Below, piece by piece: positions 1-5,794 of a DNA stretch of 6,159 bases (position 1 is its first letter; each line of letters opens with the position of its first letter). This DNA comes from a bacterium (GTDB lineage: Bacteria; NPL-UPA2; JAUVJM01): NCBI GenBank assembly GCA_030596585.1, contig JAUVJM010000080.1, forward strand, positions 1 through 6,159, written 5' to 3'. Under the pieces are notes generated by a model that saw nothing but the letters and a program-made list of their open reading frames with translations, did not search any database and was not told the DNA's origin. A program made the position numbers and the translations under genes.

Positions 1-728
1 GAACCGCTTATTGAATAGAAAGGAGCGTCAGCCTCACCCGCAACTGCCTTTGCCAGCAGGGTCTTGCCGCAGCCGGGAGGTCCGTAGAGAAGCACTCCTT
101 TAGGAATTTTTGCTCCAAGCTTCGTGAACTTCTTGGGGTTTTTCAAAAAAGCAATAATTTCCTGAAGCTCCTCCTTCGGCTCCTCGGCACCTGCTACATC
201 GGCAAAAGTTGTCTTGGGGTGATCCTCGCTCACAAGTTTTGCTCTGCTCTTGCCGAACGACAGAGCACGGCTTCCGCCAAGTTGAATCTGGCGGTAGATG
301 AAAAACCAGAAAAATCCCAGAATCAGAAGAAAAGGAATCGCAGGCGCAATCCACATTGTCCAGATAGAACTTTCCGGCTTAGGCGTAATCTGGACATGAT
401 GGCGGCCAAGAAGCTCCTGGAGACGGCTGTCATCGTTAAAAGGGTTTGCCGTCTTGAAATGCGTGTATGTGCCTTCCTTACCGCTCACCTCGTCAAAAAA
501 GACCGCCCCCTCTTTCAACTCGCCCCGTATCTGGCTATCCCCCAAGAAATAAACAAGTTTAACGTTTGATTTGTCCAGTTCTTCAACGAAAGTGTCATAC
601 CTTATTCTCTCTTCCTTGACCGACTGCATACGATAGTAGTTCAGGGCAATAAAGATAAGCACAAACATTAAAACCCAGAAAATGACAGGTTTAGCTAACG
701 GATTACTTTTCTTCTCTACCTTTTTCAT
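1..728 (-). CDS. ftsH: ATP-dependent zinc metalloprotease FtsH, N-terminal part (runs off the window)
   Basis: FtsH is a membrane-anchored hexameric AAA+ protease that unfolds and degrades membrane and regulatory proteins. The 242 visible codons translate without interruption. They give a short basic N-terminus, a first transmembrane helix at about residues 14-32, an extracytoplasmic domain at about 33-123, and a second helix at about 125-145 (WIAPAIPFLLILGFFWFF). The 'SRAKL' linker and 'TTFADVAGAEEPKEEL' AAA entry motif follow. Walker A is GPPGCGKT at 216-223, continuing TLLAKAVAGEADAPFYSISG, where the window ends. Walker B, the second region of homology and the HEXXH protease site lie outside. 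The ATG at 728 is supported by GAGAGG (745-740) about 11 bases upstream and by the position of the first helix. Walker A has Cys where Thr is usual, a tolerated position. The gene starts 40 bases after tilS and has its own promoter. Identity is very secure. Confidence 0.96.
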   Translation of the reverse strand, partial: MKKVEKKSNPLAKPVIFWVLMFVLIFIALNYYRMQSVKEERIRYDTFVEELDKSNVKLVYFLGDSQIRGELKEGAVFFDEVSGKEGTYTHFKTANPFNDDSRLQELLGRHHVQITPKPESSIWTMWIAPAIPFLLILGFFWFFIYRQIQLGGSRALSFGKSRAKLVSEDHPKTTFADVAGAEEPKEELQEIIAFLKNPKKFTKLGAKIPKGVLLYGPPGCGKTLLAKAVAGEADAPFYSISG

Positions 729-756
729 AATACAATGACCCTCTCAAATTACCCCG

Positions 757-785
757 ATTATAGCATATTCAGGGAGAAACTTCAA
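757..785 (-). promoter_or_regulatory. Sigma-70-type promoter for ftsH
   Basis: On the minus strand a TTGAAG -35 box (785-780) is followed by a 17-base spacer and a perfect TATAAT -10 box (762-757). A start site near 750 would leave a leader of about 22 bases containing the GAGAGG Shine-Dalgarno at 745-740. The -35 box overlaps the last codons of tilS, whose TGA is at 771-769, so ftsH can be transcribed independently of tilS. The match is by eye; hexamer quality and spacing are both good. Confidence 0.7.
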
Positions 786-2301
786 TTTCGACTTTGAGTA
801 TTCGCGCAGTTCTTTTAGTCACCTTTACTTCATCTGCCATCATCCCCCAGCCGCGCCCAGCCGGATCCATCACCCAGATAATACCGCTCTTGCTCAGGAG
901 CAGGGGGACTTCATCTCTTTCTCCGGCTAGAACCTTCCTGTCAATGAAGAAATCCTTCAGCTTTTTGCTTCCCCTCATACCGAGGGGCTGAAAACTATCC
1001 CCTGCCGTTCTGAAACGCACATGCAGTGGGAGCCGGACCCTGTCACGATCAAAAAAGGCTCTCCGCGCCGCCAATAATCCTCCCTTTCCCGCTTTTTGCG
1101 AATCCCCACTACCCCCCTTATTAAGGGGGGACAAAGGGGGGATTGCTTTCCCATTACTAAGGGAGGCAGGGATTTCCCCGCATTCCAAGAAAGATACATC
1201 CACCGAAAGACCAATCTCAGGGATATAATTGCTCCCCGGCACTTCCAGTTCATAATCCAGCCTGCGCAGTACGTCACCGCGGGACAGGTCTTGTCTCATA
1301 ATCAGCAGATTATCATACTCCTTCTTAACCACAATCAGCTCCGGCAGTGTCAAATACGAACCGGTCCTTCCGCTCTCCGCAAGCTCCCGCACACGTTCCC
1401 AGTGAGTAAGAGAAAGAGGCTTCCTGTTTTCGCTGACAACGTTTATCGCCCCGCGAACCAGCCTCTGCTGTAAAGCCGCCGGTATGGATTTAAGTGTCGG
1501 CAGGTCTATCCTGACCTTTCTGCGTTCCGGATCCACGTCAAGCAGTTCCGGCGCGAGCTTCCCGCTTTCCTCAAGAAGATACTGATTATCCTCACGCAGG
1601 ATAGCAGCCAGTCTCACAAGCGCCGATTTGATGCCGGGATTGTAGTTTGCCCCAATCAGAGGGAGTAGTTCTCGACGCACTCTGTTGCGAAGATAGACAG
1701 TCTCCAGGTTGGATGCATCCAGCCTCGGACTAATTCCCTTTGCCTTGAGATACCGTTCAATTTCCGCACGGAAGGTCTCAATCAAAGGACGGACTACCAA
1801 GATGCCCGATTTGCCCAACGGCCGGACAGGAGGAATTCCGGCAAGCCCGGCAAGCCCCGCCCCTCTTATCAGAGCGAGAAGAACCGTTTCCGCCTGGTCA
1901 TCTGCCGTATGACCAAGGGCAACCTTACCCGCATTCTGGCTTCCGGCAACTTTCCCTAAAAACTCATATCTCAATTTCCTCGCCGCCTCTTCCGGCGAAA
2001 GGCGGGTCTTTTTCATGAAAGAGCGAACGTTCTTTCTCGCGGAGAAAAACGGAAGCCCGAGTTTCTCTGACAACCGCTCGACGTAGCGAGCATCTTCATC
2101 CGCAGACTTACCGCGTAACCTGTGATTCAAATGCGCCACGGATAACGACAGGTTACGTTTCTCCTTCATTGATACCAGCAAATGCAGGAGCGCTACCGAA
2201 TCCGGCCCTCCGGAGACAGCAACAAGAACCCTGTCGCCGTCATCCAGCATCCGATGCTTCTCAACTGTCCTCCTGGCTTCTTTAAGGGCTTGCGAAAGCA
2301 T
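769..2301 (-). CDS. tilS: tRNA(Ile)-lysidine synthase TilS
   Basis: TilS uses ATP and lysine to convert C34 of tRNA-Ile(CAU) to lysidine, switching the tRNA from AUG to AUA decoding and from Met to Ile charging. It is an essential cytosolic PP-loop enzyme. Numbered from the ATG at 2301 (510 residues), the ATP pyrophosphatase P-loop SGGPDS is at 30-35, HLNHRLRG at 57-64 and GHTADDQAET at 130-139, all diagnostic. A central domain follows. The C-terminal TilS domain starts near 'LHVRFRTAGDSFQPLG' and includes 'KKLKDFFIDRKV'. An in-frame GTG at 2325 would add eight residues but has no visible Shine-Dalgarno and abuts a tandem repeat. The ATG has a weak GAGAAG upstream and fits the usual distance of roughly 25-30 residues to the P-loop, so I prefer it without certainty. 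Residues about 377-401 are encoded by a palindromic repeat element in the linker before the C-terminal domain. This makes the protein longer than E. coli TilS (about 430 residues). Confidence 0.95.
   Translation of the reverse strand: MLSQALKEARRTVEKHRMLDDGDRVLVAVSGGPDSVALLHLLVSMKEKRNLSLSVAHLNHRLRGKSADEDARYVERLSEKLGLPFFSARKNVRSFMKKTRLSPEEAARKLRYEFLGKVAGSQNAGKVALGHTADDQAETVLLALIRGAGLAGLAGIPPVRPLGKSGILVVRPLIETFRAEIERYLKAKGISPRLDASNLETVYLRNRVRRELLPLIGANYNPGIKSALVRLAAILREDNQYLLEESGKLAPELLDVDPERRKVRIDLPTLKSIPAALQQRLVRGAINVVSENRKPLSLTHWERVRELAESGRTGSYLTLPELIVVKKEYDNLLIMRQDLSRGDVLRRLDYELEVPGSNYIPEIGLSVDVSFLECGEIPASLSNGKAIPPLSPLNKGGSGDSQKAGKGGLLAARRAFFDRDRVRLPLHVRFRTAGDSFQPLGMRGSKKLKDFFIDRKVLAGERDEVPLLLSKSGIIWVMDPAGRGWGMMADEVKVTKRTARILKVEIEVSP
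1101..1175. repeat. C/G-rich palindromic interspersed repeat lying in frame inside tilS
   Basis: The core at 1112-1130 is CCCCCC TTA T TAA GGGGGG, a perfect palindrome around a single central T. An outer inverted pair, AATCCCC (1101-1107) and GGGGATT (1138-1144), encloses it. A degenerate second module at 1151-1166 (CCCATTACTAAGGGAG) repeats the theme. On the tilS strand it is read in frame as AIPPLSPLNKGGSGDSQ, a low-complexity Pro/Gly/Lys peptide. From general knowledge, peptides of the 'PPLSPLNKGG' type are the translated signature of small palindromic repeats scattered through many bacterial genomes. The tilS mRNA should form a strong 6-GC-pair hairpin here. There is no following U-run, so I do not call it a terminator. 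Only one copy is visible, so the mobile origin is inferred. Confidence 0.75.
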
Positions 2302-2330
2302 GCCGGGGCTTCTCAAAAATCCCACTTTTC

Positions 2331-2363
2331 AATTCGTAATTCTAAATTCCTAATTCTTAATTG
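2331..2363. repeat. Degenerate heptanucleotide tandem repeat (AATTCNN)
   Basis: Four and a half consecutive 7-base units can be read: AATTCGT, AATTCTA, AATTCCT, AATTCTT, then AATTG. The run fills most of the short gap between the CAT tRNA and tilS and ends eight bases before the tRNA 3' end. It stops just before the alternative GTG start of tilS (2325-2323). It does not look coding. Similar AATT-rich runs occur between genes in a number of bacteria. Whether it affects processing of the tRNA-tilS transcript is unknown. Confidence 0.7.
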
Positions 2364-2370
2364 CTCTATC

Positions 2371-2446
2371 TGGTAGCGGTGGAGGGGCTCGAACCCCCGA
2401 CACAGAGATTATGATTCTCCTGCTCTACCAACTGAGCTACACCGCC
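2371..2446 (-). tRNA. tRNA with anticodon CAT, most likely elongator tRNA-Met
   Basis: A complete 76-base cloverleaf reads on the minus strand. The acceptor arm is GGCGGTG (2446-2440) paired with CACCGCT, with a G1-T72 wobble. The D arm is GCTC/GAGC with loop AGTTGGTA. The anticodon stem is GGAGA/TCTCT with loop ATCATAA (anticodon at 2413-2411). The variable loop is GTGTC, the T arm is GGGGG/CCCTC with loop TTCGAGC, the discriminator is A73, and CCA is encoded. CAT anticodons occur in initiator Met, elongator Met and lysidine-modified Ile2 tRNAs. The paired G1-T72 end and single-A-flanked D arm argue against initiator. The GGCGGTG…CCGCT acceptor resembles elongator Met tRNAs such as that of Bacillus. 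The 4-69 and 5-68 pairs are G-C, not the C-G pairs favoured by E. coli TilS. Ile2 is therefore less likely but not excluded. Confidence 0.93.
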
Positions 2447-2455
2447 AGAGTTCTC

Positions 2456-2484
2456 AAACTACCACCTTATTATCGAAAAGTCAA
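2456..2484 (-). promoter_or_regulatory. Promoter for the CAT tRNA (and possibly tilS)
   Basis: TTGACT (2484-2479), a 17-base spacer and TAGTTT (2461-2456) form a sigma-70-like promoter on the minus strand. Nine bases separate the -10 box from the first base of the mature tRNA, so transcription would start at or just before the tRNA. The -10 keeps the three most conserved positions (TA…T). I see no terminator between the tRNA and tilS, so read-through into tilS is plausible. Confidence 0.55.
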
Positions 2485-2530
2485 TTTATTCAACTGTGAT
2501 TCAGGCACCGCACCCCCGGATATTATGCCG

Positions 2531-3607
2531 CTACAGTTTGGTTCGTTTTGTGGGACAGATTTGACTCCAGGAACTTTTCGTTCCCCGAATCCCACGCGAA
2601 TTACTGTACTTTTTCAGAAACTCCAGTTTTTCAAGTGCTTTCCCCGAATCGATCGAACTTGCCGCCGCAGACACCGCTTCTCCGAAATTCCCTGCTTCGC
2701 CCCCTGCCATAATCGCGGCGGCGGCATTGAGAAGAACAATATCCCGCCGGGCACCTTTCTGACCTTTGAGCACGTTTAGAAGCAATTTCGCATTCTGCTT
2801 TGGGGTACCTCCCGATACTTCCGCAATGCGGCGTTTCTTAAACCCATAATCGCGGGGATTCAGCATATAGGTGGATACTCTGCCGCTCTTCAGCTCCGCC
2901 ACAAAAGTCCTCCCCCCGAGCGATATCTCATCAAGTCCGTCAAGACCATGCACAACCAGCGCTCTCTTTGAGCCAAGATTGGAAAGGACGTGAGCCATCT
3001 GCTTGCCCCGTGCCCTGTCATAAACACCGAGCACCTGTGCTTTTGCTCCAGCGGGGTTCGTAAGAGGACCAAGAATATTGAACATTGTCCGGATACCGAT
3101 CTCTCTGCGCGGAGGAAGAGCGTGTTTCATCGCCCCGTGAAAAATCGGCGCAAAAAGGAAAGCAACCCCGACGTCCTTCAGACATTTCTCAACCGCAGAC
3201 CTCCCCAGCATTATGTTTACGCCGAGTTCCTGAAGAACGTCCGCACTCCCGCAGCGGCTTGATACGGAACGATTCCCGTGTTTGGCAACCCTGATACCGG
3301 CCCCCGCCGCAACAAAAGCGGTTGTCGTTGATATGTTGAACGTATTGCTCCTGTCGCCTCCTGTCCCGCATGTATCAACAAGCGCGGCTCCGGGCACCCT
3401 CACCTTTACAGACGCCCGGCGCATTGCCTTTGCAAAGCCCGTAATCTCACTGACTTTCTCCCCCTTCATACGAAGAGCCGTGATAAGAGAGGCAATCTGC
3501 GAAGGAGTCGCCTTCCCCTTAAGAATCAGCCTCATTACTGATCCGGCTTCTTCCTCAGACAAATCTTCTCCGTCAACAACCTTGGCTATGGCACGCTTAA
3601 TGTCCAC
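2531..3607 (-). CDS. trpD: Anthranilate phosphoribosyltransferase TrpD
   Basis: TrpD transfers the phosphoribosyl group of PRPP to anthranilate, giving N-(5'-phosphoribosyl)anthranilate, the second committed step of tryptophan synthesis. The 358-residue product carries the family signatures in order. GTGGD at 81-85 is the PRPP pyrophosphate-binding loop. KHGNRSVSS at 109-117 and GSADVLQELG follow. PRREIGIRTMFNILGPLTNP lies at about 166-185 and contains the anthranilate-binding arginine region. DGLDE at 223-227 holds the acidic Mg-binding pair. The start is GTG, supported by a tandem Shine-Dalgarno. The gene lies 25 bases after trpG and is not fused to it, unlike E. coli trpGD. The last 24 or so residues (from SNSRGIRG) extend past the expected end of the fold and look unlike conserved TrpD sequence, so the natural stop may have been lost or an element captured. 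Identity is secure. Confidence 0.96.
   Translation of the reverse strand: MDIKRAIAKVVDGEDLSEEEAGSVMRLILKGKATPSQIASLITALRMKGEKVSEITGFAKAMRRASVKVRVPGAALVDTCGTGGDRSNTFNISTTTAFVAAGAGIRVAKHGNRSVSSRCGSADVLQELGVNIMLGRSAVEKCLKDVGVAFLFAPIFHGAMKHALPPRREIGIRTMFNILGPLTNPAGAKAQVLGVYDRARGKQMAHVLSNLGSKRALVVHGLDGLDEISLGGRTFVAELKSGRVSTYMLNPRDYGFKKRRIAEVSGGTPKQNAKLLLNVLKGQKGARRDIVLLNAAAAIMAGGEAGNFGEAVSAAASSIDSGKALEKLEFLKKYSNSRGIRGTKSSWSQICPTKRTKL
2570..2584. other. Small hairpin in the 3' end of trpD
   Basis: GGAAC (2570-2574), a five-base loop and GTTCC (2580-2584) form a perfect 5-bp stem. It sits inside the non-conserved C-terminal tail of trpD. No T-run follows on either strand, so it is not a convincing intrinsic terminator. 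No better terminator is visible between trpD and the tRNA. Confidence 0.35.
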
Positions 3608-3614
3608 AACTATT

Positions 3615-3625
3615 CCTCCCTCCTT
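3615..3625 (-). promoter_or_regulatory. Tandem Shine-Dalgarno fixing the GTG start of trpD
   Basis: On the minus strand AAGGAGG (3625-3619) runs into a second GGAGG (3619-3615), which ends seven bases before the GTG at 3607. This strong site in the 25-base trpG-trpD gap supports the GTG start and suggests efficient independent initiation on the trp mRNA. Confidence 0.8.
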
Positions 3626-3632
3626 AGGGCCT

Positions 3633-4217
3633 TTAACAAGCTCTTACTCCTTTATTGAGTTTCAGGAAATTAGAAAGCAATTTCTTTCCCTCGGTAGTAA
3701 GAGCCGATTCCGGATGAAATTGAACCCCGTCAACAGCGAACTCGCGGTGCCGCATACCCATTATTATCCCATCCCGGGTATAGGCACATATCTCGAAACA
3801 CTCGGGAAGACTTTCTCTTTCAACAACCAGTGAATGATATCTCGTAGCAGTGAAAGGACACGGCAAGTCTTGGAACAACCCTTTCCCATCGTGGAGAATC
3901 TCCGACGTTTTCCCGTGCATCAGCCCTTCGGCAAGAACGATTTTCCCTCCGAACTCCTCTCCGATAGCCTGATGCCCCAGGCATACTCCCAGGATAGGCA
4001 CGATTCCGGCAAACTTCCTGATAACCTTTTTGGAAAGCCCTGCCCCGGAAGGCATTCCGGGCCCCGGAGAAATGACAATCCTCTCAGGTTTGAGTCTTTC
4101 GATTTCCTCCAGTTGAAAACCGTCATTACGTTTCACGACAACTTCTTCCCCTAATTCCCCGAGATACTGGAAGAGGTTGTAGGTGAAGGAATCGTAATTA
4201 TCAATCAGAAAAGTCAT
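3633..4217 (-). CDS. trpG: Anthranilate synthase component II, glutamine amidotransferase TrpG
   Basis: TrpG hydrolyses glutamine and channels ammonia to TrpE for anthranilate formation. The 194-residue protein is a single class-I amidotransferase domain of normal length. It begins with the typical LIDNYDSFTYNL (residues 4-15), followed by SPGPGMPSGAG (about 50-60). The nucleophile Cys79 lies in GVCLGHQAIG, with HGKTSEI at 101-107 and YHSLVV at 127-132. The His168 and Glu170 pair of the catalytic triad lies in VQFHPES. The ATG overlaps the trpE stop in an ATGA arrangement, and GGAGG (4225-4221) lies three bases upstream, so translation is probably coupled to trpE for a 1:1 complex. The same subunit family (PabA) can serve 4-aminobenzoate synthesis, and sharing with a distant PabB is possible. 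The trpE and trpD neighbours make the tryptophan role primary. Confidence 0.96.
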   Translation of the reverse strand: MTFLIDNYDSFTYNLFQYLGELGEEVVVKRNDGFQLEEIERLKPERIVISPGPGMPSGAGLSKKVIRKFAGIVPILGVCLGHQAIGEEFGGKIVLAEGLMHGKTSEILHDGKGLFQDLPCPFTATRYHSLVVERESLPECFEICAYTRDGIIMGMRHREFAVDGVQFHPESALTTEGKKLLSNFLKLNKGVRAC

Positions 4218-5692
4218 TTCCCTCCGTCCGACAGCGCCTTTATAAGAGCCTGTGCTTTGTTCATCGTCTCCTGGTATTCTTTCTCAGGAACCGAATCGGC
4301 AACGATGCCGGCTCCAACCTGCACATAGACATCCTTCCCCTTCACAAGAATAGTTCTTATCGTAATACATACATCCATATTCCCCGAAAAACTAAAATAT
4401 CCCACCGCCCCGGCATACGGGCCCCTGCGCGCAGGCTCCAGTTCGTCTATGATTTCCATCGCCCTTATTTTGGGAGCTCCGGAGACAGTTCCGGCAGGGA
4501 AAGATGCCCGCAAAACGTCAAAGTAGTCCTTCCCATGCCGGAGTTTTCCGCATACATTTGAAACAATGTGCATGACGTGGGAATACTTCTCGACTGTCAT
4601 AAACTCATTAATCTTAACCGTACCGATTTCTGCCACGCGCCCCACGTCATTCCTGCCAAGGTCAACAAGCATAACATGTTCCGCCCTCTCCTTCTCATCG
4701 GATAACAATTCCTTCTCCAGCCTTCTGTCTTCTTCAGAGTCTTTGCCCCGTGGTCTGGTCCCGGCAATGGGACGAACAGTTACATCATCCCCGATAACTT
4801 TCACCAGTATCTCCGGAGAAGAGCCTGCAAGGTGAACATCGCCGAATTTCAGATAGAACATGTAGGGAGAAGGATTTATCCGCCGCAGTGCCTGGTAAAT
4901 GTCAAAAGGAGCGCTGGGAAGGTGTGTCTTCAACCTCTGGGACAAAACAACCTGGAGAATATCTCCTTTCCTGATATACTCCTTGCCTTTCATAACCGCC
5001 CGACAGAAATCCTCCTTGCGGAAGTTTGACTCGAACCGGAGTTCATGCCGCAGTCCGCCTTCAGTCTCCCGGGAAGGTGCAGGCGTCTTCTTCCCGAGAA
5101 CATCAACCATCTCTTCGATCCTGTCAATCGCCTGATGATACGCTCTATCCGCATCACCCTCAACATACGCGCTGGAAACAACCTTGAAAGATGAATTCTC
5201 ATGATCGAATATGATAACATTATCATTCAAAACACAATACAGGTCAGGCAAGTCTAAATCGTCTACGTTCTCATCGGGGAGCTTCTCAAAAAAACGCACC
5301 ATATCATAACCGAGGTAGCCCACAACTCCCCCGTAAAACGGAGGAAGATTACCGTCAGGGACTCCATTGTATTTACTCATGGTTTCCTTCAGCAAATCGA
5401 GCGGGTCCCTGTCTTGAAGAGTTACAACCTCCTTCTTCCCATGCTTTATCACCTCCGCTTGCTTCCCTTTACAGCGGATAACCAAGCCAGGCTCCGTGCC
5501 GAGAAAAGAGTAACGCCCGAACTTTCCTCCTTTCTCAACACTTTCCAGAATGTACATATGCTCCGAAGGAGAAAGTTTCAGAAAAGCAGAAATAGGGGTT
5601 TCTTCTCCCATGGGCAATTCCCTGTAGACGGGAATAATATTTGCCCTCTCAGACACTTTCCTGAATTGTTCGATCGTCGGATAGTAAGTCAT
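4214..5692 (-). CDS. trpE: Anthranilate synthase component I TrpE
   Basis: TrpE converts chorismate plus ammonia (supplied by TrpG) to anthranilate and pyruvate, the first committed step of tryptophan synthesis. The 492-residue product has the usual length and both family domains. The N-terminal region contains ILES at 48-51, matching the LLES tryptophan-binding element, and NPSPYMFYLKF at 273-283 matches the second part of that site, so feedback inhibition by tryptophan is likely. Chorismate-binding motifs follow: SSPEILV (291-297), RPIAGTRPRG (307-316), EHVMLVDLGRND (338-349) and FPAGTVSGAPKIRAMEII (398-415). The ILES element and trpG/trpD neighbours argue for TrpE over PabB. The ATG at 5692 fits the expected N-terminus, but no convincing Shine-Dalgarno precedes it. 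The promoter just upstream would give a very short leader, leaving no room for a classical leader-peptide attenuator from that start site. Confidence 0.96.
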   Translation of the reverse strand: MTYYPTIEQFRKVSERANIIPVYRELPMGEETPISAFLKLSPSEHMYILESVEKGGKFGRYSFLGTEPGLVIRCKGKQAEVIKHGKKEVVTLQDRDPLDLLKETMSKYNGVPDGNLPPFYGGVVGYLGYDMVRFFEKLPDENVDDLDLPDLYCVLNDNVIIFDHENSSFKVVSSAYVEGDADRAYHQAIDRIEEMVDVLGKKTPAPSRETEGGLRHELRFESNFRKEDFCRAVMKGKEYIRKGDILQVVLSQRLKTHLPSAPFDIYQALRRINPSPYMFYLKFGDVHLAGSSPEILVKVIGDDVTVRPIAGTRPRGKDSEEDRRLEKELLSDEKERAEHVMLVDLGRNDVGRVAEIGTVKINEFMTVEKYSHVMHIVSNVCGKLRHGKDYFDVLRASFPAGTVSGAPKIRAMEIIDELEPARRGPYAGAVGYFSFSGNMDVCITIRTILVKGKDVYVQVGAGIVADSVPEKEYQETMNKAQALIKALSDGGK

Positions 5693-5705
5693 AATATTAA
5701 TAGGG

Positions 5706-5734
5706 ATTTTACCAGAGGCGAGTGCCTAATGCAA
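5706..5734 (-). promoter_or_regulatory. Promoter of the trpEGD cluster, close to the trpE start
   Basis: TTGCAT (5734-5729), a 17-base spacer and TAAAAT (5711-5706) read on the minus strand. Only 13 bases separate the -10 box from the trpE ATG. Initiation about seven bases downstream of the -10 would give a leader of about 5-8 bases, too short for a Shine-Dalgarno or an attenuator. The -10 is 5/6 to consensus and the -35 keeps TTG. The call is moderate because AT-rich gaps often contain chance matches. Confidence 0.5.
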
Positions 5735-5759
5735 CTAAATCACAATGACGCGATTGCCT
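5718..5759. promoter_or_regulatory. Pair of directly repeated decamers at the trpE promoter, possible operator
   Basis: GCGAGTGCCT (5718-5727) and GCGATTGCCT (5750-5759) differ at one base and start 32 bp apart, close to three helical turns. The first falls in the spacer of the proposed trpE promoter and is part of AGGCGAGTGCCT (AGGC/GCCT dyad). The second lies upstream of the -35. This is a reasonable layout for a regulator binding the same face of DNA. It does not resemble the E. coli TrpR box, and chance is possible for ten-base repeats. Confidence 0.35.
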
Positions 5760-5794
5760 GAAATTCGCCTACTTATGCAGATAGAGGACAATCA

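Noticed and set aside
219..569. Plus-strand open frame of 116 codons
   Set aside because: It lies wholly opposite ftsH, whose frame gives clear transmembrane and AAA motifs; the plus-strand translation has no recognisable features.
1112..1130. Strong GC palindrome as an intrinsic terminator
   Set aside because: It is in the middle of the tilS reading frame and has no T-run after the stem on either strand.
1096..1473. Plus-strand open frame of 125 codons over tilS
   Set aside because: It is antisense to a well-supported gene, and its only notable peptide (TPLIKGGQRGD) is the other-strand reading of the palindromic repeat.
2371..2446. Initiator tRNA-fMet
   Set aside because: The 1-72 position is a G-T pair, not the unpaired C-A type end of bacterial initiators, and the anticodon stem lacks three consecutive G-C pairs (it is GGAGA/TCTCT).
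2447..2530. Intrinsic terminator between trpD and the tRNA
   Set aside because: The G-rich stretch after the trpD stop does not form a clean stem followed by a T-run.
3282..3833. Plus-strand open frame of 183 codons
   Set aside because: It spans the trpD-trpG junction antisense to both genes and shows no domain signature.
5693..5794. trp attenuator or leader peptide upstream of trpE
   Set aside because: No short open frame with adjacent Trp codons and no terminator/antiterminator stems were found in the 102-base gap.
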